From: Flaccisagitta enflata
Taxonomy: Eukaryota; Chaetognatha; Sagittoidea; Aphragmophora
Reading direction: 5' to 3'
Assembly: GCA_965153355.1 (NCBI GenBank)
Contig: OZ231126.1
Coordinates: 16,988,001-17,052,000 of the forward strand
DNA length: 64,000 bases
Each line of letters begins with the position of its first letter. Position 1 is the first letter of the stretch. This document shows positions 9,280 to 36,000 of this stretch, piece by piece. A program made the position numbers and the translations under genes. A model generated the notes under the pieces. The model ran no database searches. It had not been told where the DNA came from and saw only the letters and a program-made list of their open reading frames with translations.

Positions 9280-9463
9280 CGGACACGCTAAACCTTGCTC
9301 TGTCTGTGTGTCCCTTGGTCTGTCCGTCTGTCCTTCTATCCCTCCGTCCATCCATCCGTTCTACCCTCCGTCTGTGAATTGTGAGGGGCTTTTCGCATAC
9401 GGCCCCTGCCCAACCGTCCGCGACTGTGGTGCCGTGTATCTGGCCTTGTTTTTTTTTCTCACG
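9280..9463 (-). mobile_element. hairpin element related to lineage A, 3' end degraded
   Basis: A GTCC/GTCT-rich core is followed by CCCCTGCCCAACCGTCCGCG and GTATCTGGCCTTGT, the reversed start of lineage A. The hairpin end is not clear. Confidence 0.55.
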
Positions 9464-9603
9464 CTCGCGGGGTGTTTACCTCTTTGCCCGTTAATTGAGT
9501 TCCAAGTTTGTTGTTGTTATTTGAGTTGGCTGATGAGACATTCTCCTGACGATCGGCGTTGGGCAGAGGACAACGACCCGCGCCTGCGCCGTGGTACAGC
9601 GCG

Positions 9604-9855
9604 CGAAACTGGAATCGAAACAAGACTCTTCTGTGACATGACGTGACAACGATAAACAAACAAACAAACAAACTGGAATCGAAACAAGACTCTTCTGTGA
9701 CATGACGTGACAACGATAAACAAACAAACAAACTGGAATCAAAACAGACTCTTCTGTGACATGACGTGACAACGATAAACAAACAAACAAACAAACTGGA
9801 ATCGAAACAAGACTCTTCTGTGACATGACTTGACAACGATAAACAAACAAACAAA
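9604..9855. repeat. 60-bp minisatellite, array 1
   Basis: About four tandem copies of a 56-60 bp unit containing CTGGAATCGAAACAAGACTC, TTCTGTGACATGACGTGACA and a variable AAAC tail. Length changes are in steps of 4 bp in the AAAC tail. The array is interrupted by a hAT-like element at 9856. Confidence 0.9.
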
Positions 9856-10546
9856 CAGGCCCTAATTCAGAGCGTGCCCGCGTGCCCAAGGCACTCTTTT
9901 TGATGCTTGGGCACACTGTTTTTGCCGATGGCGTGCCCGGCTGGCACTCTCTCATCACAGCAGGCTAACTGAATTTTATAAAGGTTGCCATTTTTCATTT
10001 GATCGCTTAAAAAATGATTAATTCATTTGATTACCTTTTTGATTTGTCTACCCATACATTCATTCAAAAATTCATTCATTTTATCTCTTATTCATTCATT
10101 CATTAGTTTTTTTTTCCATTCACTCATTCATTCAATTATGTTTTCTTTATTTTTTTGAAAATGGAATTGAATCGCCTTGATTCCATTTACAAGTTTGAAA
10201 TCATATAAATTGATCATAGATCCTGGAAATTTTGGTTAATTTATTCATTCATGAATTGATTTATCTGTTCATACCTTCACAAAGGAGAATTATAAATTTC
10301 TTAACAAAAAGAAATATCAATTTCTGACTTATTCTGTGTTTTGCATTCATTCTTTGCTGAATGAATGAGCATTTATTTGCCAGAATCGCTTTTATAATGA
10401 ATGTTTGTATTTTTGCATGATATAATCAAGTTTGAATACAAAAGTGAGATGGAAATCCGGGCACGCTCACTCTCTGTCGGGCACGCTGAAATTGTGAGGA
10501 GCGTGCCCGGCTTGCACGCTGAACATGATTACTAAATTAGGGCCTG
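9856..10546. mobile_element. hAT-like MITE inserted in the minisatellite
   Basis: Terminal inverted repeats CAGGCCCTAATTCAG and its complement CTAAATTAGGGCCTG. Flanking 8-bp direct repeats CAAACAAA (9848-9855) and CAAAGAAA (10547-10554), one mismatch, as expected for the hAT superfamily. Subterminal GCGTGCCC motifs occur on both sides. The interior is AT-rich with ATTC repeats and no transposase. Confidence 0.8.
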
Positions 10547-10554
10547 CAAAGAAA

Positions 10555-10809
10555 CAAACTGGAATCGAAACAAGACTCTTCTGTGGCATGACTTGACAAC
10601 GATAAACAAACAAACCAACAAACTGGAATCGAAACAGACTCTTCTGTGACATGACTTGACAACGATAAACAAACAAACAAACAAACTGGAATCAAAACAG
10701 ACTCTTCTGTGACATGACGTGACAACGATAAACAAACAAACAAACTGGAATCGAAACAAGACTCTTCTGTGACATGACGTGACAACGATAAACAAACAAA
10801 CAAACTGGA
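10555..10809. repeat. 60-bp minisatellite, array 2
   Basis: Same unit as array 1, about four copies; the direct continuation of array 1 on the other side of the hAT-like element. Confidence 0.9.
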
Positions 10810-11140
10810 TATGACGATGCAGGTTTGACCGTTGTAGTAGTGGCATGGTATGGTAGTGGCACCATATGGCCACACGCAGCAGAGCGACTCAATCGTAGGG
10901 AGAGCGGGGCATGATCTGGTCAATCTCTGATTGATCAGTCTTTTTCCTTCCATTGTCATTTTTTTTCCCATTGTATACCATATGTGTCTCTCTCTTTCCC
11001 ATGTTGATTTTTGTCCATTTCTCTCTGTATCTTTCTCATTGCCTGAAGAAGCATTTTAGAAATAAATGCGAAAAGTTTGCTTTCATTTCATTTTCTCCAT
11101 TTATTTTTCACCACGTTGTACGACGAGTTCAAAATCATTT

Positions 11141-11388
11141 ACCAAACAAACTGGAATCGAAACAAGACTCTTCTGTGACATGACGTGACAATGATAAACA
11201 AACAAACAAACTGGAATCGAAACAAGACTCTTCTGTGACATGACGTGACAATGATAAATAATCAAACAAACTGGAATCGAAACAAGACTTGTCTGTGACA
11301 TGACGTGACAGCGATAAACAAACAAACAAACTGAAATCGCAACAAGACTCTTCTGTGACATGACGTGACAACGATAAACAAACAGTTG
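11141..11388. repeat. 60-bp minisatellite, array 3
   Basis: About four copies of the 60-bp unit (CTGGAATCGAAACAAGACTC ... GACGTGACAACGATAAACAA), separated from array 2 by ~330 bp of unique sequence. Confidence 0.9.
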
Positions 11389-11445
11389 CGCCGCTATAAA
11401 ACGTTCCATGTACACTTCTTTAATTCCACAGAAAGGTCTCTTTTT

Positions 11446-11570
11446 AGGTGCGACAAAGCACCTCTATAACTGGCTGTGTCCGTCGGTCGGTCTGTCGGTC
11501 TGTCGGTTGGTCTGTAACGCATTCGTTCGACGATCCACACGTCGCACCTTATTGGCCTACTTGGCCTTGT
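11446..11570 (-). mobile_element. hairpin element, lineage D
   Basis: Best preserved D copy: AGGTGCGACAAAGCACCT hairpin, CTATAACTGGCTGTGTCCGT, GTCG core, GTAACGCATTCGTTCGACGA, GTCGCACCTTATTGGCC, TTGGCCTTGT. Confidence 0.85.
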
Positions 11571-11781
11571 TATGATATAGCTGGAGACATAGTTGACAAC
11601 TTCTGATTGGGTCATTTTTTGAAGCGGCACAAAATTCTTAAACTATTACAATGAAAGCAAAATTTTAAACTACCGTGGAATGAGACATGGATTATGCCCC
11701 ACCACCGTTCAGCGCGCTCATCTGGTACTCTTTCTTGTCATTGGCCCTTGTGGCAAAGAGGTGAAAATTAATGATTTTTTT

Positions 11782-11894
11782 ACGTGCGACAAAGCACCTC
11801 TATAACTGGCTGTGTCGTCGGTTGGTTGGTCTGTTGGGAAACGCATTCGTTCGACGATCCACACGTCGCACCTTATTGGCCAACTTGGCCTTGT
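11782..11894 (-). mobile_element. hairpin element, lineage D
   Basis: Near-identical to the copy at 11446-11570, with a shorter tetranucleotide core. The hairpin begins ACGTGCGACAAAGCACCT, one arm base changed. Confidence 0.85.
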
Positions 11895-12671
11895 TCTATT
11901 GATGGGATTGTTTTTTTTTTTGAATAATTTCATGATAATGCTAATGTGATCTTACTCGTTTGTGACGATATTATAACCCCAGATCACTAGTTACTCGTTA
12001 CTGAAAGATGAGCACCTTTCATTCCTTCGTTATTTTAAATAAAAAAAAGCGAAACAGTAAAAAACACACCAAAAAATGAACATGCGTGACAAACCGACTG
12101 AGGGACGGTGAGACGGAGGGACGGACGGACAAAGTGACTTGTAGTTGTAGAGTCGCTTAACACGCAACTAAAAAATGAAACTGCTTCTCTGCAAATCTTG
12201 CCTTATTTAATTTTAAAGGTTTCATGACTGAAAGCTCTGCAAAAGATTTCCAAATTAGGCAATGGCACTGCCAATGCTGATTATCATAGTTTTTAAAATG
12301 GCAAGTATTTGTTTATTGGTTTATTTAATTGTTTGAAATTTCAATGCATCACAGATTTTGAGAAACGCTAAAAGATTTCTTTTTATGTTATACTGAAAAT
12401 AACAGCTTCGGATATATGATAAAGCCTTAGAAAAATAAATGCGAAGACAGTTTTTGAATGGGTTTGCCCTCTCTCCTTTGGCTCTGTTCTCTTCGCGCAC
12501 GTTCTTCCCAGTTTTATCCAAGAATGACCTATTTTCTCCTTGACATTTCTTTTTTTAACAAAGGATTTGGAATGTCGTGTTGGAGGAAAAATATGGAAAC
12601 AGAAAGAAACATGTATGCTTCAATATTGTTGCAGAGGGGGGCGGGGGAATCGTTATCCGCAACAACGCAAG

Positions 12672-12925
12672 GCCGGATACACGACCAGTAACTAGTCGCT
12701 TGCGGGTGGGCCACCCCATAATCTGAGGTGAGATTAAACCCCTGGGGTTGCTTGGGGTTGCTTGGGGTTGAACCCCGAGTAAACTCCAAGTAAACCCCAA
12801 GCAACCCTACCTCGGGGTTTGTGCGGGGTTGTTCAGGGTTTGCTCATGGTTGCTCAGGGTTTGCTCCAGGTTTCTTGGGCTTTGTTTGGGGTTGACAGAA
12901 ATCTTTGAATTATTTACTTAAAAGC

Positions 12926-12978
<53 letters not shown>

Positions 12979-12990
12979 AACAACAACAAC

Positions 12991-13075
<85 letters not shown>

Positions 13076-13660
13076 GAGGCAATCCTAAGCCAACCCCGAG
13101 AAACCCCAAGCAACCAGGAGGATATTCACGATAGGTACTTAAGTAAGTCTTAAGTAAGTCTCAAGTAAGAATTTTTTACTTGAGACTTACTTAGGACTTA
13201 CTCAAGTACTTCCAAGCAACCTTGGGGTTTAATCTCACTGTTTTATGTAACAGATTACCTGGTGATACATGGTGTGGGCATGTACAGTAATGCGGAAGGG
13301 CAGGTACAGTGATGCGGATAAGCAGGGGCAGTATGTTGGTTAGCAAGGGCTGTAATGTGCTTGGGCAAGGGCCATAATGCTTGGAAATCATTGTTTTAGC
13401 CAATCACGCATAATCCCAGATTTCGGACCTACCTACAAACTTACACGCCCGGTAATTTGGGTTGCTTGGGGTCGCTTGGGGTTGTTTGGGGCTGCTTGGA
13501 GTTGCTTGGGGTTGCATTGTTTGCAAAAATGATTACACTATTAACAATAACAAAAGTACTACAATACATAACAAACAAGAGCATCAACCTCAAGCAAACC
13601 CGAGCAATCCCGAACAAATCCCAAGCAACCCCAAAGAATCCCGAGCAACAGGAGCAACCT
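12672..13660. repeat. GGGGTTGCTT-type repeats with (CAA)n and (CT)n arrays
   Basis: An element start CAAGGCCGGATACACGACCA at 12671 runs into arrays of the 10-mer GGGGTTGCTT and its complement (12740-12900, 13450-13520, 13600-13650). In between lie (CAA)n at about 12927-12993 and (CT)n at about 12993-13074. GGGGTTTAATCTCACTGTTT occurs twice, at 13223 and 13663. A lineage E-like start appears expanded by internal tandem repeats. Confidence 0.6.
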
Positions 13661-13807
13661 CGGGGTTTAATCTCACTGTTTTATGTTACAGATTACTTGG
13701 TGATACATATCTGTCTACGCTTAGTAAGCGACTAAAATCAGTAAGTGCTCGTCATTTGAGTCCGACGGTGACAAATGTTTATTGAAACTTCCCTCTCAGT
13801 GTCCACA

Positions 13808-13810
<3 letters not shown>

Positions 13811-13894
<84 letters not shown>

Positions 13895-13906
13895 TCTCTC
13901 TCTCTC
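13811..13906. repeat. (CT)n microsatellite
   Basis: Nearly pure CT dinucleotide repeat with one CAC interruption. Confidence 0.95.
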
Positions 13907-14044
13907 ATGTGTTTCTACTAAGCCAATAAACACGAAATCTAATTTTCCTGAGTCAATCCCCACTTTTTTCTATCCTATCCTTTCCAGCTTAGCTCATGCT
14001 TCTCAATTCGAATCAAACGACGCGGAAACTGAATGATCACAAGT

Positions 14045-14690
14045 GGTGCCGTGGTGATGTCGTGGTGTCAATGGTGCTCTCTGCCGTGTTGATGCCAATG
14101 GTGGTCTCTGTCACAGAGACTCTGTCATGGTAATGTCATTGGTGCTCTCTGTCGTGGTGTTGTCAATAGCTCCCTCTGTCGTGGTGATGTAAATGATGCT
14201 CTCTGACGTTGTGTTGTCAATGGTGGTCCCTGACGTGGTGTTGTCAACGGTGGTCTCTATCGTGGTGTTTCCAATGGTGGTCTCTGTCTTGGTAATGTCA
14301 ATGGTGCTCTCTGTCGTGGTGATGTCAATGGTGCTCTCTGTCGTGGTGTTGTCAATAGTGCCCTCTGTCATGGTGATGTAAATGATGCTGTGTTGCCAAT
14401 GGTGCTCTCTGTTGCTGTGTTGTCAATGGTGCTCTCTGTCGTGGTGTTGTCAGTGGTGCTCTCTGTCGTGGTGATGTCAATAGTGCTCTCTGTCGTGGTG
14501 TTGTCAATGGTGCTCTCTGTCGTGGTGTTGTCAATGGTGCTCTCTACTGTGGTGTTGTCAATGGTTTTCTATGTCGTGGTGTTGTCAATGGTGCTCTCTG
14601 TCGTGGTGTTGTCAATGGCGCTCTCTGTTGTGGTGATGTCAATGGTGCCCTCTGTCGTGGTGTTATCAATGGTGCTCTCTGTAGCAGGCC
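14045..14690. repeat. 27-30 bp minisatellite
   Basis: Over 20 tandem copies of a unit like TCAATGGTGCTCTCTGTCGT GGTGTTG with substitutions. It is open in several frames on both strands only because units are multiples of 3. A short outlying block of the same unit lies at 15482-15620. Confidence 0.9.
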
Positions 14691-14765
14691 CCTTGATTTT
14701 GGAGCAGCGAGCAGCGCCGCTTCTCGGCAGAGAAAGGGAGATGTCGGCAGGTCTCAAAGACGGAA

Positions 14766-14768
14766 AAA

Positions 14769-14800
<32 letters not shown>

Positions 14801-14895
14801 AGAAGAAAAAGAAGAAGAAGAAGAAGAAGAAGAAGAAAAAGAAGAAGAAGAAGAAGAAAGAAAAAGAAAGAAAAAGAAAAAGAAAAAGAAGGAGA
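14766..14895. repeat. (GAA)n-rich tract
   Basis: GAA repeats with AAAAG interruptions, directly after the minisatellite. Confidence 0.9.
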
Positions 14896-15354
14896 AGATC
14901 GAAATGGTAAGGATGGTTATTGCAGTTAGCATTGATATCATTTGCATATAGTAGTTTTATGATTACTGCCCTTGTGTAACTTAACTGTGAGTTTGATTTT
15001 AAAATATGATAAGAACTTAATCCATTATGTTGTGAACTTAAAAAAGGAAAATCTTAATCGCATGTTAAACTAATCAACATCGTCATGTGTTTCATGTAGC
15101 CACCCACCAAAAAGGTGGATAGCGATGATACAAATGTTGAAAAAAACCCATTAAGTTCTGAGATACTGTAGTCCCCATCACTGATGCCATCAGTGCACCG
15201 CCGTGGAAGTGAGAGTCAGCGATGACTTGGCAGGTATTTGTGGGCTGTTGCCAGGTCCGTGCTAACTTACTGTGTCGCAGCAGTGTAATATGGATTGAAG
15301 ACTATAAAAAGGCAACCCCCTTTATCATTCACTGACCTCCACTCTCAAGTTAAG

Positions 15355-15467
15355 TCGGCAGCGTTCAGGGGTAAGTTTTTGCTTGTCGGCAGAAAAGAAC
15401 AATCAAGAGGCGGCAGCGTTCAGGGGGAAGTTTTTGCTTGTCGGCTGAAAAGAACAATCAAGAGGCC
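15355..15467. repeat. tandem duplication of a ~55-bp unit
   Basis: The segment GCGTTCAGGGGTAAGTTTTT ... AACAATCAAGAGG is present twice in a row with few differences, followed by another block of the 27-bp minisatellite. Confidence 0.8.
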
Positions 15468-16078
15468 TGCTCTTTCGTAATGTTGTCAATGGTGCTCTCT
15501 GTCGTGGTGATGTCAATGATGCTCTCTGTCGTTGTGTTGTCAATGGTGCTCTCTAGCTCTGTCGTGGTGTTGTCAAGCCGTAAAGGATGATGTTAATGGC
15601 GGTGTTCACATTGGTGTTGTCAATGGCCAAAAGTCATTCCAAGGCATTGATCAAAGTACTGCCCCTGCCCCTAACCCTGCCCCAGTCCAAGACTGTTGCT
15701 CTAAGTTGGGCTTGATGTTGTGGATGAAATCTAGTGTAACACACTTTCTGAAGGTCTGAAAAGTAGTTAAGGTAATGGCGAATGGCAGATGGTGAATTGC
15801 GAGTGACAAAGGGCGAATGGTAAATGGTAATGTCAAGAGTGTAAGTCACAGTGCAAACAAATACAAAATTTGACAAGTCAAAACGATTTATACGATATTT
15901 TTTATTTCATACATACAAGGATTTTTTATTGAGATAAAGGATTTGTGGTTGGTAATCATCAATTTTTTGCATAGGAAAACGTTTTTCTGTACCATATGCT
16001 TAGGAAATGTGAGAAAAAAGGATGCGAAATTGATGGATTTTTAATAAAAATTGATTCTTGTGCATTGACATGTCTCGC

Positions 16079-16217
16079 GTGAAAAACCGAATCTGTCTCT
16101 GAATTCAAAATTTTGCATTTTGAAAAACATGGCATCAGTCTAAACGCTTTTAAGAAACAGGCCATGTGTTTAGAAATGCAAAATTTTGCATTCAGAGACA
16201 GATTCGGTTTTTCACGT
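16079..16217. repeat. inverted repeat (fold-back), ~40-bp arms
   Basis: GTGAAAAACCGAATCTGTCT at 16079 is matched by AGACAGATTCGGTTTTTCAC ending at 16217, with AAAATTTTGCATT next to the loop on both arms. Non-coding. Confidence 0.75.
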
Positions 16218-16249
16218 GGCAACATCTCATGTTTTCCGTGCAATTCTTT

Positions 16250-17700
16250 TTAAAGAATTCTGTTGTTTCACTAAGTATGCTGCGACTTTACCAATGCGTG
16301 ATCAATACCATTGGTCAGTTAACCGTTTTTTAATTAATTTAGGGAGTATTAAGCATGCATAAGACTTAAGTTTTTGTTATATTTCCGCTGCATAGCAGCG
16401 TATTCCATCACAGAACAGAACGATTTGTCAAATTTGACGCTGTTCTGCACCACGACGTAATAACGAACGGTGAAAAACAAAATACAATTGCAAAACGGCG
16501 AATGGTGAATAGCGAATGGCAAAGGGGAAATAACAGCCCGGGGACATTGGCCCAGATAAGCGCAAATCCCTTATGTTCACTGGCTACGTGCACCATTTCA
16601 TGGTAGAAGACCTCCGTTTGAAAAACCCACTTTTCCATAATACAGGGAAAACCACGCTAAGAGGAACATAAAAAAACGTCAATTGATATGACTCATATTT
16701 CAGCTTCTTGAAATGCAATATCATTTCTGAAACAGAATTAGGATGCATATTTTAGATAATTTTTAGTCGCATGGACGCGACTCCACATGTATAACCCGCT
16801 ATGTCCATCGTTGGTGACACTTAGCTTTTTCGGCCTTTACTGGCGTTTTTTGCATTGCTGCTCCTGCCTTGTTTCTCATTGAAACCTCAAAGTTCTCTTG
16901 GTAAAAATATGAAATCATGTATCGCAATAAATCAGGCGTGCTTTTACTGATATGAATGCGCATTAAATGGACCTGACACTCTTTTGTTTTAATCAATCAA
17001 TCAAAAAGGCTAGAAAAAGTCTAGTTTTAAGTGTTGTCTTATTCCTTTGGATCAGTTTATGTCTATATTTAGTCAGAATTTGTGAGTAATTGGCATGATC
17101 ACATAGTATCTCATTTGATTGAAAGCATCATTCAACTACAGTAACTGCAATTACCCAGAAAGGCAGAATACTCTTTGATCCTATCCGACTTTGGTATGTC
17201 ATCTTATTTCAGAACAAGAATTTTTATTTGTCAAATTTCCTTTAATTCAAGAGCATCTCCAGCACCGTAGCTCAATCTGCAGAGAATCAGTAGAGGAATA
17301 CGTAAAACCCTCTGAAAACTTCCTGATAATAGAAAATATTAAGGTGTCTTTTGCTAGTATGTAGTTTTCTCTTTGACATATGATTGAGACCAAACTTATT
17401 GAATGGTGCTTATGAAATTTAGAAAAAAATAAGATTGTCTATTTCGACCTTTCTGGTGCTGTTTCTGATTCTTAGAGGCAGAACTATAATGCTTTTTTTT
17501 TGGTCCCTTTTGGGACGGTATGTCCCTCTTAATTCCCTTTAAAACAGGCTAAGGAGGAGGATGCCAAAATCTCTCTTGCGCATTTTCTACGGGATATAGC
17601 GGTCCAGGTTTAGCGCAAAGAACATGAAGGATCTGAGCCTATACCATCCTCTCAATATGCCCCAAACTGGTGAATATAAAATGAAAAAAAGCGATATGAA
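16250..17700. other. no gene recognised
   Basis: AT-rich DNA without a recognisable exon on either strand. A lineage-type GTCGCATGGACGCGACTCCA fragment occurs near 16766. GGCGAATGGTGAA-like degenerate units occur at 16490-16525 and again at 17740-17890. Confidence 0.5.
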
Positions 17701-17965
17701 AATTGCAATTTATAAGATTTTGTTGCCAAATTTATGGTGAATAATAAATGGCGAATAAAGAATGGCGTTGTGAAAACGGTGAACGGTGAATGGCATGGCA
17801 AATGGCGACATGAAAACGGCGAATGGTGAGAGGCGAAAAACGAATAGGGAATGGCGGATAACGAATGGTGAAGGTGAAAGAAGATGGGCCACTAGCAAAA
17901 GAGAAAAAAATTGTGACGAATTGAGAAGCGGAAAAGAGATTTCGCAAAGGATTTTTAAAGCAAAG

Positions 17966-18122
17966 TGGCGGATATGGCACGGTGCGCTATTTTGATTGGC
18001 GGATGTGGCACGGTGCGCTATTTTGAGTGGCGGATATGGCACGGTGTGCTATTTTGAGTGGCGGATATGGCACGGTGCGCTATTATGAGTGGCGGATATG
18101 GCACGGTGCGCTTTTTTGAGTT
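17966..18122. repeat. 32-bp minisatellite, about five copies
   Basis: Unit GGCGGATATGGCACGGTGCG CTATTTTGAGT repeated five times with single-base changes. Confidence 0.9.
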
Positions 18123-18210
18123 ACCAACAGGTTAAAGATTTAGGTGCAACGTGGTTAGCACAAGAACAAAGCTGAATATGTTAATGACTGAAAGAAAGAT
18201 GAAGAAAAAG

Positions 18211-18788
<578 letters not shown>

Positions 18789-18966
18789 AAAAACCAATAA
18801 CAATTCTCTTTCTGCATCCTTTTTTCAGTTTCTTTAAAATGTTTCCCATGAGGACTCTTCCGCGTCATTCATCCTAAAAGCGACTGTGTGCGTGTTTATT
18901 CAAGTTGATATGCCGGATGCCAAAAAAATCCTTTCTAGTGTTTGTTGTCTAGACAAAAAAAAAAAA

Positions 18967-19110
18967 CAAGGCCGGATACACGGCAATCCAGTCGCGGACG
19001 GTTGGGCAGGGGCAGCAATGCGAAAACCGCTCGGAATTCAAAAATGTGACCGACCGACCGACCGACCTACCGACCGACACGGCACGTTTTAGAGTCGCGT
19101 GTCCGCGACT
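18967..19110 (+). mobile_element. hairpin element, lineage A
   Basis: CAAGGCCGGATACACGGC start, GGTTGGGCAGGGGCAG, CGCTCGGAATTC, a pure GACC core, hairpin AGTCGCGTGTCCGCGACT then AAAAAAA. Full length. Confidence 0.85.
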
Positions 19111-19323
19111 AAAAAAAGATATAGAAATAGTTTCTTTCGCTAAAAAGTTTACCGTAACTAAAATTTTCCTGATTCATCAAACAACACAAAACACTTGACG
19201 TTGAAAATCATTATCATTTAATGATAAAACAAATCTAGCAAAAAAAAAAGATTAGTATCTTTTTTATCAACCACCCGGTACACACTCCCTCCCCAGTTCT
19301 CTTTCTAAGGTTTCATGGCTTAC

Positions 19324-32924
<13,601 letters not shown>

Positions 32925-32969
32925 CTTTCGTTAACGTCTCAAGACTGTGTGAGGTAAGAACAAAAATGC

Positions 32970-33185
<216 letters not shown>

Positions 33186-33660
33186 GGTAAGACACAGAGT
33201 GACAGAGACAGATATAGAGAGAGAGACAGAGAGACATAGAGGAGTGGAAGATATCTGATTTGGTCAGTTTTGGAAGCCTAGTGAGTATTTCAATGACTTG
33301 CGTGATTTTCTGGTCGGTAGAAGATAAGGCTTTAACACAAACAGAGCGTCTACAGTGACTCGTTCAAAAATGATTGATGGTGAAATGTTTTGTAATCAAA
33401 TTCTTGGCGAAAGTTTTCCCGCCTTAAACCTCATGAGTTTTAAAGTTCCGTGTGCCCGACTCTGGATCTTGGTGTGTTGGTGAGTTGGTCGGTCTGTCCG
33501 TCCATCCGAAATATCGTTCGAAAATTTCCGTTTTAGTCTTTCTTCAACGTCATTTGAGTATTTGATGTTTCAACTAGGTGATCATGTAAGGATGTCATAA
33601 TGTAAGTATAGAGTTATGTAATTTTGTGATTGTGAGATTATGTGTTTTGTAATTGTGTTA

Positions 33661-34252
33661 CTATCTAGGCGGAAAAAATCTTTCGGTACGTTTACATGCA
33701 TATCTCAGGTTATAATCAACCAAACATCAAAAAATCGGTGAGATAAATAAAGCCCTTCAAATTTGCAAGAGATTGACGCAAACCGCATCCCTCTAGCTCT
33801 ATGCATTAAAAAGCTATTCAACTTTAAACGAAATACTTGAGTTTCACTTTTGCCATTTCTTCGCAATCTTCTAATGATATCATTTCACTCTTTTTTTAAT
33901 TACTTCTAAACGCCTGGAGCTAGACAGATGCGATTTGCGTTGCCTGCTTGCAAATTTGAAGGGCTTCATTTATATCACCAATTTTTTGATGATTTAATGA
34001 TTCTTTTGAAAATTGCGAGTCTGAATGTAGTGAAAGAATAGACGATAAATGATTGCGAGAAAGATCTGGAAAGCCTTTACTCCTGAGTAACTCGAACTGC
34101 TCTACAAAATGCTTCCAAAACAAATGTCTGCTCTGATTCAGTCAAAGGGAGCTCACACTAATTAGTGATGGATTTGTAATTGATTTGTATTCATTTTTAA
34201 GCCAATGAATACGTTTTTGTTACAGGACGAAAGATTTTTTCCGCCTAGATAG
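33661..34252. mobile_element. mariner-type fold-back MITE with TA duplication
   Basis: Ends CTATCTAGGCGGAAAAAATC and its complement finishing CCGCCTAGATAG, flanked by TA at 33659-33660 and 34253-34254. Inner arms also pair: AGCCCTTCAAATTTGCAAG and CTTGCAAATTTGAAGGGCT. No transposase. Confidence 0.85.
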
Positions 34253-34720
34253 TAGATTCATAAATCCATACAACTATTCGCTCATCCATCCAATTATCCA
34301 TTCATGCCAGCGATCCATTCATTTATGGCACCCCTTTAGGTTGTGTATTATCTTAACTTAACTACGAATATGATAAATCTAGTGCATAAATCCAAATAAG
34401 TAAAACGATGTTAGAATACGAAAGAGCTTTAGATGAATGATGTTTCAATGCTGATGAACCTTATGAACGATGTGCGTTGACGAAGACCTTGCAATTACTC
34501 TCAGTCGCGGAATGATTACCTTTGCCTCACATTAACAACGACCGAGCATTCGTTTCAAGTTACTCATGTAAAAGTGTAAATGAGAGCCTTGAGCTTAACT
34601 ATAATGTAAAAGTAGAAATGAGGGCTTTGTAGCAAAACGGGTCTATGATGGTGAGGCTGTTTAAAAAACGATCCCAAATGAGTTCTTTCACTGAATGACA
34701 AATTAGTTTACAGTCAGGTT

Positions 34721-35105
<385 letters not shown>

Positions 35106-35129
35106 CACGCACGCACACTTGCCTGTGCT

Positions 35130-36000
35130 TAGGATTAATGAAAGAACTTCCATCCGAAACGATTTCAGAAATCGTTTAGCAGATGCAATGAGAAAAAAGG
35201 TTGTTACTGTAAATGTAATGGCGTTTAAGCTGTTCCACCTTTTTTTCCATCTACGGTTCTCTTGCAGTTTTAGTGTCGTTGTTGATGTCGTTGTCGTTGT
35301 TGTCTTTTTTAGTTATGGATTTCCCACGGCTAATGGTTCAACGTGCTCTAAAACGGCAAAACCGCAGTCGATTCAATCAAATTTTCTTCTTCTTTTTGGA
35401 ATTCCATTTTTGACTTTATTTGGACTTCTTTTCTTCTCTTCAAATAGGATTTTCTTTGAGCGTTATTCAATTTTTTTTTCTGAGAAAACGTTCACACTCA
35501 TTTTGCTTATTCTCTTCACGACACTCAGACTTTGCGACCCCGTAAGTGAATTTTAGAGGGAAAATCAAGCGAAAAAGTGACTTTACTTATCGTAGTTTCA
35601 TTGTTTCTTTGATGTAAAGAAAACACAAAATTGAGGAGCTTTAATTACTTTCAAGAAAGAATCCAGTTTTAACTATGTTGTTGTGAAAACTTAAAAGGAA
35701 ATTAAGATGGTAGGTAGTATATAGTTGGTGCTTGATGCATGGAATTTTACAATCAGTTTGCGTTTAACCTGAGAGTAAAAAAAAAAGAGGAAACAAGTTT
35801 TTGATAAGTATGATCATTAATCCTTATCATATATCAGGCCTTCCAATCTTCAGATTATGAAAATTGAAACTACATTGCCCTTACAAAAAGATGTTATATG
35901 TTAGTGCAAATACAGATCTGCTTTATTTTGTCACGGTAGGCATGTATCTAACTCCCCCGATCCTGTGGGGGAGGGTGATTTAAAGGTTTAGGAAAAGGGA
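35130..36000. other. no gene recognised
   Basis: T-rich, with a long + frame of phenylalanine/leucine-rich residues (35136-35556) that shows no domain or splice pattern. Treated as non-coding. Confidence 0.4.

Noticed and set aside
9604-11388. CRISPR-like spaced repeat array
   Set aside because: Units are contiguous minisatellite copies without unique spacers, in a eukaryotic genome.
9459-11415. Long - strand frames with repeating SLFVCLSLSRHVTEESCFD peptides
   Set aside because: They are produced by the 60-bp minisatellite, whose unit is a multiple of 3 and so stays open in several frames; no start context, domain or splice pattern.
16408-16638. - strand frame considered as a possible missing GPCR TM6-TM7 exon
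   Set aside because: No NPxxY, no CWxP-type motif, and hydrophobic stretches do not fit helices.
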